DNA from: Halodesulfovibrio sp.
GTDB taxonomy: Bacteria; Desulfobacterota; Desulfovibrionia; Desulfovibrionales; Desulfovibrionaceae
Length of the DNA: 64,000 nt
Reading direction: 5' to 3'
Assembly (NCBI RefSeq): GCF_025210605.1
Contig: NZ_JAOARI010000014.1
Span: 31,585 to 95,584, forward strand
Shown here: in pieces, positions 8,239-17,397 of the stretch
How the letters are laid out: each line of letters opens with the position of its first letter
Position numbering within the stretch: position 1 is the stretch's first letter
Notes under the pieces: generated by a model
What the model was told of the DNA's origin: nothing
Databases searched by the model: none
Seen by the model: only the letters and a program-made list of their open reading frames with translations
Program-made: the position numbers and the translations under genes

Positions 8239-8925
8239 TTAAATCAGTACATCAAATCCACGTATAGTTTGGAGCAGTTCACGTACGTTATCTTTGATTT
8301 CAAAAAAGGCAGTTACAATTTCCGGATCAAACTGCGTTCCAGCGCACTGCACAATTTCAGTTACTGCATCTTCATACGTCATAGCAGCACGGTACGGTCT
8401 ATTCTGCAACATAGCGGAAAAACTATCAGCGACAGCAATAATACGAGCGCCCAGAGGAATATCATACATTTTCAAACCATCAGGATAGCCTCTGCCATCA
8501 AAGCGCTCATGATGGTGCAATATCACTTTCACAATCTCGCCATTCCCCACAGCTCCCATCACCGGTGCAACAATTTCTGCACCTAACTGCGGATGTCGTT
8601 TAATTTCTGCATATTCATCATCTGTAAGTGCGCCTGATTTTTTCAGAATAGCATCAGGGACACCTATCTTCCCAATATCATGCAGATGTCCTGCTATATG
8701 GAGCAGCCTTGTCTCCAGTTTCGACAAATCAAGCTGCATTCCGATTGCTTGAGAAATTATTGCAACTTCTTCTGAATGGAGACAGGTGCAGTGATCTTTA
8801 GCATCGATAGCATTGCCAAGCGATTCTGCAAAAGAATGAAGAGACCGGAGTACAGCACGCTGCACCCGCTCATCACTTAATTCTGCAAAGCTGGAGCTTG
8901 GCGCACTAATTGGCATTAATTCCAT
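8239..8925 (-). CDS. HD-GYP domain cyclic-di-GMP phosphodiesterase
   Basis: A 228-residue protein that is almost entirely an HD-GYP domain. The HD signature reads HLHDIGKIGVPDAIL (about 82-96), and the GYP signature HHERFDGRGYPDGL is at about 137-150. Both are intact, so hydrolysis of c-di-GMP is expected. No receiver or sensor domain is attached, implying regulation by partner proteins. The start at 8925 has GGTGAG just upstream. It is encoded in the same direction and directly after a SiaC-like protein and a GGDEF cyclase, forming a compact synthesis/degradation module. No terminator is visible after it, so read-through toward 8066 is possible. Confidence 0.9.
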   Translation of the reverse strand: MELMPISAPSSSFAELSDERVQRAVLRSLHSFAESLGNAIDAKDHCTCLHSEEVAIISQAIGMQLDLSKLETRLLHIAGHLHDIGKIGVPDAILKKSGALTDDEYAEIKRHPQLGAEIVAPVMGAVGNGEIVKVILHHHERFDGRGYPDGLKMYDIPLGARIIAVADSFSAMLQNRPYRAAMTYEDAVTEIVQCAGTQFDPEIVTAFFEIKDNVRELLQTIRGFDVLI

Positions 8926-8975
8926 ATCTCACCACGCAAATGGCGGTACAAGAGCAGTGACAAGAGGCACCTCAT

Positions 8976-9359
8976 CTACTGATAACTTACCAGATTAAAA
9001 TGTATGTTCTGTATGTCTTCCATGAACTCTTCACCGCACTCAAGTGCCAGTTCATTCTCTTCATGGTATCGCCAGTTCACCACAACTTTGGTACTCAGCG
9101 ATGCTGCATCATCCAACAGATCAAGTAAATCCATAAAAACTTTGGAACTGGAGCTGTTAAAATATACAATATCCAACGAAAGCTCGACTGTGGCATTGCA
9201 CACATTTCCGAGATACACTTCCAGCCAGCTGAACATTGGCCCATAAAATTTAGCGCTGTTTTCCGGATAAGATTCGCCGATTATTTCATGCTGATGCGTT
9301 TGCGGATTAAAGTGTATTCGCGGAGATGACTTTGTTTGCGCAACAAAAAATTCTTCCAT
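8976..9359 (-). CDS. SiaC-family (DUF1987) regulatory phosphoprotein
   Basis: A 127-residue protein starting at ATG 9359 (AAGG about 8 nt upstream); an in-frame TTG at 9383 would add eight residues. The sequence has the SiaC/DUF1987 hallmarks: a short N-terminal beta region with RIHFNPQTHQHEIIGESYPEN-type text, then FYGPMFSWLEVYL, then LDIVYFNSSSSKVFMDLLDLLD, where the serine-rich turn corresponds to the phosphorylatable site. In Pseudomonas, unphosphorylated SiaC binds and activates the diguanylate cyclase SiaD. Here it is encoded between a GGDEF protein and an HD-GYP protein, so it probably controls one or both. No SiaA/SiaB-like phosphatase/kinase pair is present in the window. Confidence 0.82.
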   Translation of the reverse strand: MEEFFVAQTKSSPRIHFNPQTHQHEIIGESYPENSAKFYGPMFSWLEVYLGNVCNATVELSLDIVYFNSSSSKVFMDLLDLLDDAASLSTKVVVNWRYHEENELALECGEEFMEDIQNIHFNLVSYQ

Positions 9360-9419
9360 GTAATAACCTTGTACTCTTTGCAAAAGGAGTTTTCAGAAAA
9401 CAGTGAACGATGCTCAAAG

Positions 9420-10535
9420 CTAGACAACTGGATCAGCAGGGCAGTATTCCACCCTGTCACGCCCGTTATGTTTTGCAGCGTACATAGCAGTATCGGCACG
9501 CTTTACTAACAGGTCAAAACTCATAGATGAGTTCTCATATGCGGTAACGCCAATGCTGACCGTTACGTTAATAGTTCTGTGCCTGTCATAGGAGAAATCA
9601 TGTTTGCGAACCGCATCGCACAACCGCTCCGCCGCACAATGTGCCGCAGTAAGACAGGTATCAGGAAGCATCACTACAAACTCTTCTCCACCAAAACGGG
9701 CAACGACATCCACTTCACGCAATGTTTCACGCAAGATATCTGCAACCCCTACAAGCACCTTGTCCCCGACATCGTGCCCGTAGTCATCATTCACACGTTT
9801 GAAATAATCAATATCTACCAATAAGATGGAAAGGTCATTTGAAAAACGTTTGCAGCGAGCTATCTCTTGCGCTGCAAGCTCTACAAAATATCCCCTGTTC
9901 CACAATCCGGTCAGACAATCTGTACGTGCCAGTCGGCACATCTCGCGCATCATTCGCTTGCGTTCTGTGATATCTGCGACAACGCCCACTACACCTGCAA
10001 GCTTGCGCCCTTCTTCAGACTGCGATTCAATTGCACCTGCGTTGATCTCAACCCATACATACCCGCCGTCCGCACTACAAAATTTTGCATGCATGGTTTT
10101 GACTACAAGCTTATTGCGCAGCACGTTGTTGTATTGCCGCACAGCTTGCGCGCTTTGGAAAAAGTATTCCATTTCAGATACTTGCTCCAAGCACTCCTGC
10201 GGAGTCTCGTATCCAAGCATTGCCGCAAGGGCTGCATTTACTTCCAGCAGCACTCCATTTGCGTCAGTGCGATAAATCCCCTCTGTAGCATTTTCAAAAA
10301 TTCCCCGATAGGTTTGCTCACGCAATTGCAATTCTTCATTCAACGAAGAAAGCGCATGCTGCATCCGATCCCCCATCTTCAGCAGTCTTTTACTTTGGCG
10401 TACAACTTTTTCGTACTCCCCAAGCAAATCCTTATAGTGCTGCTCTCCGCTTTTTTTCAGAAACACGCCTTCTGCTAATTTCAAGCGTGCATTGCGGATG
10501 ACCTTTGCTTCACGGTCAAACACATTTTCTTTCAC
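9420..10535 (-). CDS. PAS-GGDEF diguanylate cyclase
   Basis: A 371-residue protein. An N-terminal region with a coiled-coil helix (about 20-75) precedes a PAS domain (about 75-195) and a GGDEF domain (about 205-367). The active-site motif is GGEEF, with upstream LTGLWNRGYF and DIDYFKRVND, so it should be catalytically active. There is no membrane segment, so it senses a cytoplasmic signal or receives input from the neighbouring SiaC-like protein. The start is GTG 10533-10535 behind AGG. It is probably the first gene of the c-di-GMP module running leftward to 8239. Confidence 0.9.
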   Translation of the reverse strand: MKENVFDREAKVIRNARLKLAEGVFLKKSGEQHYKDLLGEYEKVVRQSKRLLKMGDRMQHALSSLNEELQLREQTYRGIFENATEGIYRTDANGVLLEVNAALAAMLGYETPQECLEQVSEMEYFFQSAQAVRQYNNVLRNKLVVKTMHAKFCSADGGYVWVEINAGAIESQSEEGRKLAGVVGVVADITERKRMMREMCRLARTDCLTGLWNRGYFVELAAQEIARCKRFSNDLSILLVDIDYFKRVNDDYGHDVGDKVLVGVADILRETLREVDVVARFGGEEFVVMLPDTCLTAAHCAAERLCDAVRKHDFSYDRHRTINVTVSIGVTAYENSSMSFDLLVKRADTAMYAAKHNGRDRVEYCPADPVV

Positions 10536-10870
10536 AAAACGCCTACCTTTTTATATCGCTTTTTCTGATATTGAAATCCATTCTCAGAGTCAAGATGTTA
10601 ATTGCTCATAAAAATTAGAAAAACGCTACCTACTTTTTAATGAAACGAATCCAGTTTTTTCAGTTACGCATAGAATAAGGAGCACACGGACTTTGCCCCA
10701 ATAACAAATCTACTGTATTTTCTGCCAGATACTTATTTGATTAGCGTTCAGTGACAAAGAAAACACAACACCCCCGCTATACACAAACATAACGGGGGCA
10801 TGTAAACTTACGTAATTAACACAATTGTGGTTCTCACAATTAGTACTATATTTAATGTTACAAAAGGATG
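10536..10870. other. Intergenic region with two hairpins
   Basis: Contains the probable terminator of the serine dehydratase gene (10771-10798) and a short inverted repeat AATTGTG / CACAATT (10823-10829, 10835-10841) 30 nt after its stop. It must also hold the promoter of the GGDEF gene. No ORF is supported. Confidence 0.5.
10771..10798 (-). terminator. Hairpin downstream of L-serine dehydratase
   Basis: CCCCCG (10771-10776) pairs with CGGGGG (10793-10798), extended by AT pairs. The minus-strand continuation is T-rich but not a pure T-run, so it is a moderate terminator. Confidence 0.5.
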
Positions 10871-12505
10871 CTAAGAAGCAAACCGAATACTATCGACTTC
10901 TTTTTTTATTCTCTTGCCGGAAGGAGTCGTGCACAATCCGCCTTTACCAGTACATCGTAATGTATCCGGCAGGGTATGCCCAACTTCCCACATAGCGCTA
11001 ATAACATCATCAAGCGGTAAATTTCCTTTAAAACCGAACATAGCAAGGTTTGCTGATGAAACTGCATTGCTTACTGCGCCAACATTTCGACCGATACAAG
11101 GAATTTCAACCTGTTCAGCGACAGGATCACATGTAAGTCCTAACGAATTTTGCATTGCGAGAGCGGCGGCATTGCAAGCATCCAGTGCAGAACCTCCAGC
11201 CATATCCACCAATGCAGCTGCCGCCATACTTGCAGCGGAACCACATTCCGCCTGACACCCACACACTTCCGTCGCAAACGTAGACTGCTCACTAATAAAT
11301 ACACCGATAAGACCTGCGGACAGCAACGCCTTAGCAGCTCTTTCGCCTCGCTCTTCCGATGGAACACCAAGCGCATCAAGTGCGCTGAACACTGCGGCAG
11401 GCAAAACACCACATGAACCTGCTGTAGGAGCAGCTACAACACGTCCCATTGAAGAGTTTAGCTCCATCACTGCTACCGCCATAACGGTTGCCATATCCAG
11501 CATGCCTGTCGGAATAAATTTTTGCTGCTTTAAAGCAGCATGTAACTTTCCAGCAGAAGGCGTTAAAAATCCCCTCATAAAAAAGTCACCAGTAAGACCT
11601 GTGGCAATGGCAGATTCCATCACTTCCGCAATTTCTCTCATCATCTCAATGACGTTACGTTCATCCAGATTAGCTCGAGCCGATTCATACTTCACGGCAG
11701 CCTGCCACAGTGGAACATCACCTTGTTGACTGCACCACTCCAACATTTTTTCTGCGCGAGTATAGGGAACTTCACACTGTTCTGATGCCATAACAGGCAT
11801 TACGGGAACAAGATTACGCAGCAATGCCTTTCCACACAGCACTTGAATAGAGTCCATACGTTCCTGCGAAAGTTGTTCACGCATATGCACGACAATGACC
11901 GCACGGCTTTCAACACCGGCTTTACCATTGTCACTTACAAAACTTCCGTGCAACGTAATGCCTGCCCCTGTTAACACCCGACAGATTTTACTCAACTGCT
12001 GTTCCAATGAAAAAGATCTATCCCCTTCAAACATGACAACAAGTTCGTAGTAATCTCCTGCCAGATACACAGGGCATCCGTTTATTTCGTTAAACTCAAT
12101 ACGCCCGCCACCTGTCGACAAAGCTTTTACAGTAACAAGCTCTCCCTGCTGGTTAACCATATCCAGATACACAACATTTGGATGGTCTGCCTCAAAGCTT
12201 TTTACTTCAAATGTAAGGGCGATTCCGGCTTGCTCAATAATCGATAACGCATCAGAGAGACGCGGGTCATGCGGGGACATTCCCATCAATCCGGCAGCCA
12301 ATCCTTGATCGGATTTTTGCCCTCTGTAGGTGGTCGCAAATGAACCGTTTTCCTCGAACGTCACTGTCACCCGTGACAGTGTCCCACCACTCAGTTGACC
12401 TGCTAAATTCCCGATACGCGACGGTGCTGCTGTGTGAGAACTTGAAGGTCCGATCATAACCGGACCAATGACCTCGTTGAAGATACTTGATGGTAGTTTG
12501 GTCAT
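10871..12505 (-). CDS. sdaA: L-serine dehydratase, iron-sulfur type (fused alpha and beta domains)
   Basis: A 544-residue enzyme converting L-serine to pyruvate and ammonia, EC 4.3.1.17 type. The N-terminal beta domain begins with the conserved VIGPVMIGPSSSHTAAPSRIG stretch. The C-terminal alpha domain has AAPTAGSCGVLPA, CGCQAECGSA and CDPV...IPCIGRN, containing the cysteines that ligate the oxygen-labile 4Fe-4S cluster. At 544 residues it is longer than the roughly 450-residue E. coli enzymes; the extra length lies between the two domains (about 200-290). The start at 12505 follows AAGGA. It is divergent from the DMT permease at 12959. A 20-nt palindrome lies inside the 5' coding part (12362-12381). 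Confidence 0.93.
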   Translation of the reverse strand: MTKLPSSIFNEVIGPVMIGPSSSHTAAPSRIGNLAGQLSGGTLSRVTVTFEENGSFATTYRGQKSDQGLAAGLMGMSPHDPRLSDALSIIEQAGIALTFEVKSFEADHPNVVYLDMVNQQGELVTVKALSTGGGRIEFNEINGCPVYLAGDYYELVVMFEGDRSFSLEQQLSKICRVLTGAGITLHGSFVSDNGKAGVESRAVIVVHMREQLSQERMDSIQVLCGKALLRNLVPVMPVMASEQCEVPYTRAEKMLEWCSQQGDVPLWQAAVKYESARANLDERNVIEMMREIAEVMESAIATGLTGDFFMRGFLTPSAGKLHAALKQQKFIPTGMLDMATVMAVAVMELNSSMGRVVAAPTAGSCGVLPAAVFSALDALGVPSEERGERAAKALLSAGLIGVFISEQSTFATEVCGCQAECGSAASMAAAALVDMAGGSALDACNAAALAMQNSLGLTCDPVAEQVEIPCIGRNVGAVSNAVSSANLAMFGFKGNLPLDDVISAMWEVGHTLPDTLRCTGKGGLCTTPSGKRIKKEVDSIRFAS

Positions 12506-12958
12506 ACTGATTCCTTATTTTGCTTTGCCTCATCTCCATTTTCAAAACAATTTCGGAAAAAACCATGCAATACGTAAAATACAAGCTGTAGTAGCAAGAA
12601 ATACCAACCACGCCTGATTGGTGATAGCCAACGCGGAGCACAACGTACAATACTTTGGCATTATTAAAGATGTAAGAGATGCTCCCCATTACCACATCAA
12701 CTGCACAATGCTACTCGAGTTGCGACTGCCCGTCCCCCTAAACACAAAAACTTGCACTTACACACAAGCTTATACCTGAAACCAGACAGCCTATAAGCCG
12801 TATCCACTCTCCTTTAGCACAGCAATGCACAGGCTGAATACCCGAATCATTATAAGCTCTGATAGCAACCACTAACCTACCGCATGTTAAAAGGCTCACA
12901 AGCAAACTGGCACGCTACGTGCTTAGATGGGGGTATTACACTTAAGGAGAATGTATAT
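12506..12958. other. Divergent promoter region between serine dehydratase and DMT permease
   Basis: No supported ORF. It contains the sigma-54-like promoter at 12908-12924 for the rightward permease. I found no GACA-N4-TGTC palindrome here, unlike the other sigma-54 promoters in this window. Confidence 0.5.
12908..12924 (+). promoter_or_regulatory. Sigma-54 promoter (-24/-12) for the DMT permease operon
   Basis: TGGCACGCTACGTGCTT fits the consensus TGGCAC-N5-TTGC, with GG and GC exactly ten bases apart. It lies about 35 nt upstream of the permease start at 12959. Confidence 0.65.
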
Positions 12959-13960
12959 ATGGCGGCACACGCAACAACTATCGAACAGCTTAAATCTCAG
13001 AGAGATTTGCGGTTTGCAAAGACAGGAATTTTGGTTGCACTCCTGTCCGGAATGACTTGGGGACTTGACGGGGTTATTCTTGGTATAGCTCTGACAATGG
13101 GTCCTTTCACGGATGCTTCACTTTGGCTTCTTGCTCCTTTGTCCGCAGCAGCAATGCACGATGCAGCATCAGCAATAGTTGTAACTGCAGTAAACTGTTA
13201 CACAGGCAAAATTAAAGAAATTACACGAAGCCTCTTCAGCAAACCAGGGAAATTCGTGTGCCTTGGTTCACTGCTAGGCGGTCCTATCGGCATGGGTGGC
13301 TATCTGCTCGCACTCAAATTTGCTGGTCCTGCTTTTGTACTTCCTATCACAACCTTATACCCAGCAATCGCGTCACTTCTCGCAATTGTTGTGCTTAAAG
13401 AAAAAATCACAAAACTCGCTTGGTGCGGACTGGCTATGTGCATCGCGGGTGCTATTATCATTGGCTACACCCCACCTACCGGTGGCTCTGATGAATTTTT
13501 CTACCTCGGTATCGCATTCGCTTTCGTTGCGACACTGGGTTGGGGTTCCGAAGGCGTATGTGCTGCTTACGGTATGGATCTGCTCGATCCGGCGGCAGTA
13601 CTGAACATTCGCCAGCTCGTTTCTGCCACTACCTACCTTTTAGTTATTATTCCAGCTGTTGGCGGCTACATGGTTATTTCTGAAGCAGCATGGTCAAACG
13701 CAGGCTCCCTCATTGTATTCGCAGGGGTATTTGGCGCTATTTCATACCTTATGTGGTACCGCGCTATGAACATGACAGGCGTAAGCCGTGCAATGGGTAT
13801 GAACGTTACCTACGCACTGTGGGGAATCATCTTTAGTGCAATTTTCATGGATACTGAACTCACCATGAACCTTGTTCTCGGTGCAATTACCATTACAGCC
13901 GGTATGTTTATGGTTGTTGGTAATCCTAAAGACATGATTAACTTACGTAACGTAGATTAG
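12959..13960 (+). CDS. DMT-superfamily (EamA-type) inner-membrane transporter
   Basis: A 333-residue protein with about ten transmembrane helices in two EamA repeats. I use ATG 12959, with AAGGAG at 12943-12948, rather than the upstream in-frame ATG at 12884, which lies before the sigma-54 promoter. Short PTTLYPAIASLLAI and AMGMNVTYALWGIIF stretches correspond to conserved EamA helices. Transported substrate cannot be deduced; the family includes amino-acid and metabolite exporters. Position beside serine dehydratase permits, but does not prove, an amino-acid link. It is followed 9 nt later by a small cytoplasmic protein gene. Confidence 0.85.
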   Translation: MAAHATTIEQLKSQRDLRFAKTGILVALLSGMTWGLDGVILGIALTMGPFTDASLWLLAPLSAAAMHDAASAIVVTAVNCYTGKIKEITRSLFSKPGKFVCLGSLLGGPIGMGGYLLALKFAGPAFVLPITTLYPAIASLLAIVVLKEKITKLAWCGLAMCIAGAIIIGYTPPTGGSDEFFYLGIAFAFVATLGWGSEGVCAAYGMDLLDPAAVLNIRQLVSATTYLLVIIPAVGGYMVISEAAWSNAGSLIVFAGVFGAISYLMWYRAMNMTGVSRAMGMNVTYALWGIIFSAIFMDTELTMNLVLGAITITAGMFMVVGNPKDMINLRNVD

Positions 13961-13969
13961 GAGCCTTGA

Positions 13970-14242
13970 ATGTTTGCTGATAAACGCCCTCTTCGCATGA
14001 GTATTGCTCATATTTTTTCAGACATGAAACCTCGCTCATCACAAGATGTTTTCTCTGAATTAGAGTCTGAGTACGGTGGCGAAGGACAATTCACCCGTAG
14101 CTCAATTGAAAACCACCTTATGTCACTGAAGGCAGTAGGAATTCTGAAAGAAAATAGTGCACGCCTTACTGCACAGGAAACATTAATTCAGTCTTACGAA
14201 ATCACTTCTTTCGGAATTGATAAATTAAAAAGTTCCCTTTAG
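13970..14242 (+). CDS. Small winged-helix-like protein of unknown function
   Basis: A 90-residue cytoplasmic protein with AGGAG upstream of its ATG, 9 nt after the DMT permease stop, so it is probably cotranscribed with it. The predicted pattern (helix, helix with RSSQDVFSELE, helix with RSSIENHLMSLKAVGIL, then a short beta wing) resembles a winged helix-turn-helix. It could be a small regulator of the permease or of a shared pathway. I do not recognise a named family. Confidence 0.65.
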   Translation: MFADKRPLRMSIAHIFSDMKPRSSQDVFSELESEYGGEGQFTRSSIENHLMSLKAVGILKENSARLTAQETLIQSYEITSFGIDKLKSSL

Positions 14243-14260
14243 TTCTTCTGATACAAAAAA

Positions 14261-14301
14261 AGTAGACGCTTTTGTCGTTCTTTAAGACAAAAGCGTCTAC
14301 T
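14261..14301. terminator. Perfect 16-bp hairpin after the DMT permease operon
   Basis: AGTAGACGCTTTTGTC (14261-14276) pairs perfectly with 14286-14301 around a 9-nt loop. The A-run lies on the left, so the T-run forms on the minus strand; on the plus strand it may act without a T-run. Confidence 0.65.
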
Positions 14302-14339
14302 ACGTAACAGTTCGTATATTTTGAATATCAAAAATACAA

Positions 14340-14355
14340 GCGACAACAGTGTCGC
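14340..14355. promoter_or_regulatory. GCGACA-N4-TGTCGC palindrome (perfect)
   Basis: GCGACAACAGTGTCGC is a perfect 6-4-6 inverted repeat. It is the most distal copy in front of the chemoreceptor gene, about 780 nt before the -24 element. Confidence 0.6.
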
Positions 14356-14567
14356 TTTATTTCATCCATAACTATTTTCAAAAACATCCCTACCCACTCG
14401 CTACGTAACTTTATTTTATTTTTTTGCTGTTTACTCTAATGTGAAAAACAGTACAAACGATATGAATACTATTAGATTGCGCACTTGCACCATGAAAAAA
14501 AAGTAAGTACGTCATCACAGCAAAAGAATACTAAAAGAAGCCACACTAACTTCTTAGTTCCGTAGCA

Positions 14568-14603
14568 AAAAGGGTTCGCAGTATTTCTATTGCGAACCCT
14601 TTT
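14568..14603. terminator. Bidirectional intrinsic terminator
   Basis: AAAAGGGTTCGCA (14568-14580) pairs with TGCGAACCCTTTT (14591-14603) around a 10-nt loop, with A and T tracts on both sides. Confidence 0.75.
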
Positions 14604-14615
14604 CTTATTTATGAG

Positions 14616-14650
14616 CTTCCCCCTCTTTAAGGCAGTATCAGAGGGGGAAG
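14616..14650. repeat. GC-rich hairpin in intergenic region
   Basis: CTTCCCCCTCT (14616-14626) pairs perfectly with AGAGGGGGAAG (14640-14650). There is no T-run. It follows the terminator at 14568-14603 closely. Confidence 0.5.
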
Positions 14651-14941
14651 GTAAATTATATTACACAGACGACGATAAGCGCATTCGTAGTCAGGTAAAA
14701 TAATTAAAGGGGGGCTATAAAGTTATGTCAGAAACTAAACTGTAAATAGCATGAAGACACAGGATTAGGATGTATCTTCACAGAAATTCTTTTTTGCATG
14801 CATCCATTAGTTTTTTGTCGGCACATACTATTTTCATTTCGTTTAGTACTAGAGCATAGATCATGCCATACATTATAATCGCATAAGTATCTGAATTGTT
14901 TATCTTTCACATTTAAAGCATCAACCCTCTAAAAAACAATA

Positions 14942-14957
14942 GCGACACCATTGTCGC
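14942..14957. promoter_or_regulatory. GCGACA-N4-TGTCGC palindrome (perfect)
   Basis: GCGACACCATTGTCGC lies about 175 nt upstream of the -24 element of the chemoreceptor promoter, a typical distance for an enhancer-binding protein site. Confidence 0.7.
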
Positions 14958-15006
14958 ACTATGACTGCTTTTTTATTTTAAACAACATAAACAGACTATT
15001 AGAATA

Positions 15007-15022
15007 GCGACATTGTTGTCGT
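15007..15022. promoter_or_regulatory. GCGACA-N4-TGTCGT palindrome (one mismatch)
   Basis: GCGACATTGTTGTCGT, the second proximal copy, about 110 nt upstream of the -24 element and 50 nt from the previous copy. Confidence 0.65.
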
Positions 15023-15132
15023 CGCCACCAATAATGTCGGGAAACTGCCATTTACCATGCAAGTAAGCACGCATTGTTTACTGCACTAAACGCACTACCA
15101 ATTATGAGAGATTCCTTTATACCATCAGAACA

Positions 15133-15149
15133 TGGTGTAATTTTTGCTT
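15133..15149 (+). promoter_or_regulatory. Sigma-54 promoter of the chemoreceptor gene
   Basis: TGGTGTAATTTTTGCTT: GG and GC are separated by exactly ten bases and the -12 part TTTGCTT is a strong match. It lies 57 nt before the start codon at 15206. Confidence 0.75.
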
Positions 15150-15205
15150 AATCACTATATATTACATGTCTTTTCAACACATCACGATTGTAGATAGGAT
15201 CAATC

Positions 15206-17344
15206 ATGCATTTTACATCCTTAAAACCGAAACTGATTTTCTCAATCTCTATTCTCTTCACCATCTTCCTCAGCGGACTTGTCGCCGGAACAACATACTA
15301 CTCGCGCTTGTTCGCTATTGATGATGCTATGGTTTTTGCTGAAGAAACAGCAACAGCACAATCGTTACGCATTAAACAAGAATTTGAAACTGGGTTTTCC
15401 GCAGCACGATCTCTGGCTGTTACGTTAGCAGGCTTACGAGCTAAAGGCATAATGCCGACACGTGATCAGGCAACCGAAATGCAACATCAGTTAGTCAAAA
15501 AAAACGAGCAGTTTTTTGGCATCTGGTCTGTATGGGAGCCGAATGCGTATAATGGAGACGACTCCAAATATACGTCAGGCACGGATCACTCAGGCTCCGA
15601 AGGACGCTTTATTCCATATTGGAACAAAACCAAGGGATATCTTTCACTATACCCATGTAAGTCGTATCGTGACCACGAAAACTCTGCATGGTACACTCAC
15701 CCGCGCAACACACGCCGTGAAATAGCAACAAACGTAGTAGAGTATCATCCTGTCGGCAGAACAATTAAAGTAACCTCTCTAGCCGTTCCTATTATGGTAA
15801 ACGGAAAAGCTCTCGGCGTAATCGGCACTGACTTATCAGCTGACTTTTTAAGCACAATCGTTGACTCCATCGAAGCCTTCGATGGTCAGGCAACATTAAC
15901 TATCATTGCCCCTAATGGTAATGTTCAGGCGCGAACAAATACACCGGACGCCCTTCATAAACCATACAGCGAATACGTTGAGGATGCTTCCAGCCTTCTT
16001 TCACAAGTATCATCCGGTCAGGCTGTTACCTCCACTACCAATGACACAATCCGTGTTCTCGTTCCAATGCAGCCGGGTAACACAATAGAAAAGTGGGCAG
16101 TAGCGCTTTCCATTCCAAAGCAAGTCGTACTTGCACCAGTTGACACAATGACAATGGGACTCATCGCAGGTTCAGTACTTGCGTTCCTCATCGCGATTTT
16201 GTTCATCTACAAACTGTCCTCTGTCATTGCTAACCCGATCATTCATACTTCACAGACAGTTGCAGCGTTAGCCTCTGGCAACCTTGAAGCCCGATGCTCT
16301 GTTCAGTCCAAGGATGAAATCGGCACAATGCAAGATGCCGTAAACAACCTTGGCGAAACGCTTGAGCGCAACGAGCAGCGCTTCAAAACGAACATGGAAG
16401 AAATCCAAACGCACTCTGCCGAAGCAAGAGAAGCAATGGTTGCAGCAGAGAAGGCACAACAAGAAGCAGAGCACGCGCACAGAAGCGGTCAGCTTACAGC
16501 CGCAGAACAGCTCGGAACTGTGGTTGAGACCTTAGGACATGTTTCTCGAGAGCTTTATGAACAGATTACATCTACCGCGAGTGATGTAACCATTCAAAGT
16601 GAGCGTAACCGCGAACTTGGCACTGCCATGGAAGAAATGAACTGCACAATTCTTGAAGTTGCTAAAAATACAAATGAAGCCGCTACAAACTCTGACAAGG
16701 TTTACGAAGAAGCTACGTCAGGGATGAAAGGTATCAGCGAATCAATTGCAACCGTGCAAGATGTTCATTCTCACACAGAGCAGCTCAAACAAGAAATGAA
16801 CGTTCTCGGCAAAGAAGTAGCCGCCATTAGTGAAATTATGAACGTTATTAATGACATTGCAGACCAGACAAACCTCCTTGCACTCAACGCAGCAATTGAG
16901 GCTGCTCGAGCAGGTGATGCAGGTCGTGGATTTGCAGTTGTAGCAGATGAAGTTCGTAAACTTGCAGAACACACCATGAGTGCAACAAATCAGGTAAGTT
17001 CAGCTATCGAAAACATCCAAACAAGCACAAACACAAACGTTGCATTGATGAACACAACCATCGACGTGGTAAGCAATGCGACAAAAAGCATTAAAGAATC
17101 TGGAAGCACATTTGATTTGATTATGAACAGCGTGACAACCGCATCGGCACAGGTTCGCGCAATTGCAACAGCCACAACGCAGCAATCCGCCGCGAGTGAA
17201 GAGATCAATCAGTCCATCGGAGAAATCAACAACATCTCCGCAGCAACATCCTTACGCATGGATGAAGCACAAAAAGCTATGGACAACCTGACATCACTTT
17301 CTAATCAACTGAAAGAGATGATTGCAACTCTCCAGTCCGCTTAA
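15206..17344 (+). CDS. Methyl-accepting chemotaxis protein with dCache sensor
   Basis: The 712-residue protein has an N-terminal transmembrane helix (about 10-32), a large periplasmic dCache-type sensor (about 35-305), a second helix (about 312-335), a HAMP domain with P-x-x-x-x-x motif ([20 protein letters not shown] region, about 338-390), a coiled coil and the cytoplasmic signalling domain. The hairpin tip is intact: [21 protein letters not shown] followed by [16 protein letters not shown]. The ligand is unknown. A sigma-54 promoter and three palindromic boxes shared with the transporter and lipoate genes suggest that it senses a compound taken up and metabolised by that regulon. Confidence 0.95.
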   Translation: MHFTSLKPKLIFSISILFTIFLSGLVAGTTYYSRLFAIDDAMVFAEETATAQSLRIKQEFETGFSAARSLAVTLAGLRAKGIMPTRDQATEMQHQLVKKNEQFFGIWSVWEPNAYNGDDSKYTSGTDHSGSEGRFIPYWNKTKGYLSLYPCKSYRDHENSAWYTHPRNTRREIATNVVEYHPVGRTIKVTSLAVPIMVNGKALGVIGTDLSADFLSTIVDSIEAFDGQATLTIIAPNGNVQARTNTPDALHKPYSEYVEDASSLLSQVSSGQAVTSTTNDTIRVLVPMQPGNTIEKWAVALSIPKQVVLAPVDTMTMGLIAGSVLAFLIAILFIYKLSSVIANPIIHTSQTVAALASGNLEARCSVQSKDEIGTMQDAVNNLGETLERNEQRFKTNMEEIQTHSAEAREAMVAAEKAQQEAEHAHRSGQLTAAEQLGTVVETLGHVSRELYEQITSTASDVTIQSERNRELGTAMEEMNCTILEVAKNTNEAATNSDKVYEEATSGMKGISESIATVQDVHSHTEQLKQEMNVLGKEVAAISEIMNVINDIADQTNLLALNAAIEAARAGDAGRGFAVVADEVRKLAEHTMSATNQVSSAIENIQTSTNTNVALMNTTIDVVSNATKSIKESGSTFDLIMNSVTTASAQVRAIATATTQQSAASEEINQSIGEINNISAATSLRMDEAQKAMDNLTSLSNQLKEMIATLQSA

Positions 17345-17354
17345 CCACTTTTTT

Positions 17355-17397
17355 CTGCAACGCCCTTCGGTAACACAAGGGCGTTGCAGAAAATTTT
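17355..17397 (+). terminator. Intrinsic terminator of the chemoreceptor gene
   Basis: CTGCAACGCCCTT (17355-17367) pairs perfectly with AAGGGCGTTGCAG (17377-17389), 9-nt loop, followed by AAAATTTT. It begins 11 nt after the stop codon. Confidence 0.8.

Larger units (their letters stand above)
14243..15205. other. Long intergenic region rich in hairpins and regulatory palindromes
   Basis: There is no convincing coding sequence. It holds three strong stems (14261-14301, 14568-14603, 14616-14650), three copies of the GCGACA-N4-TGTCGC palindrome (14340, 14942, 15007) and the sigma-54 promoter of the chemoreceptor gene. A small RNA between the first two stems is possible. Confidence 0.6.

Noticed and set aside
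14728..14910. Minus-strand frame of 60 codons in the chemoreceptor upstream region
   Set aside because: No ribosome binding site or recognisable domain; the region is regulatory.
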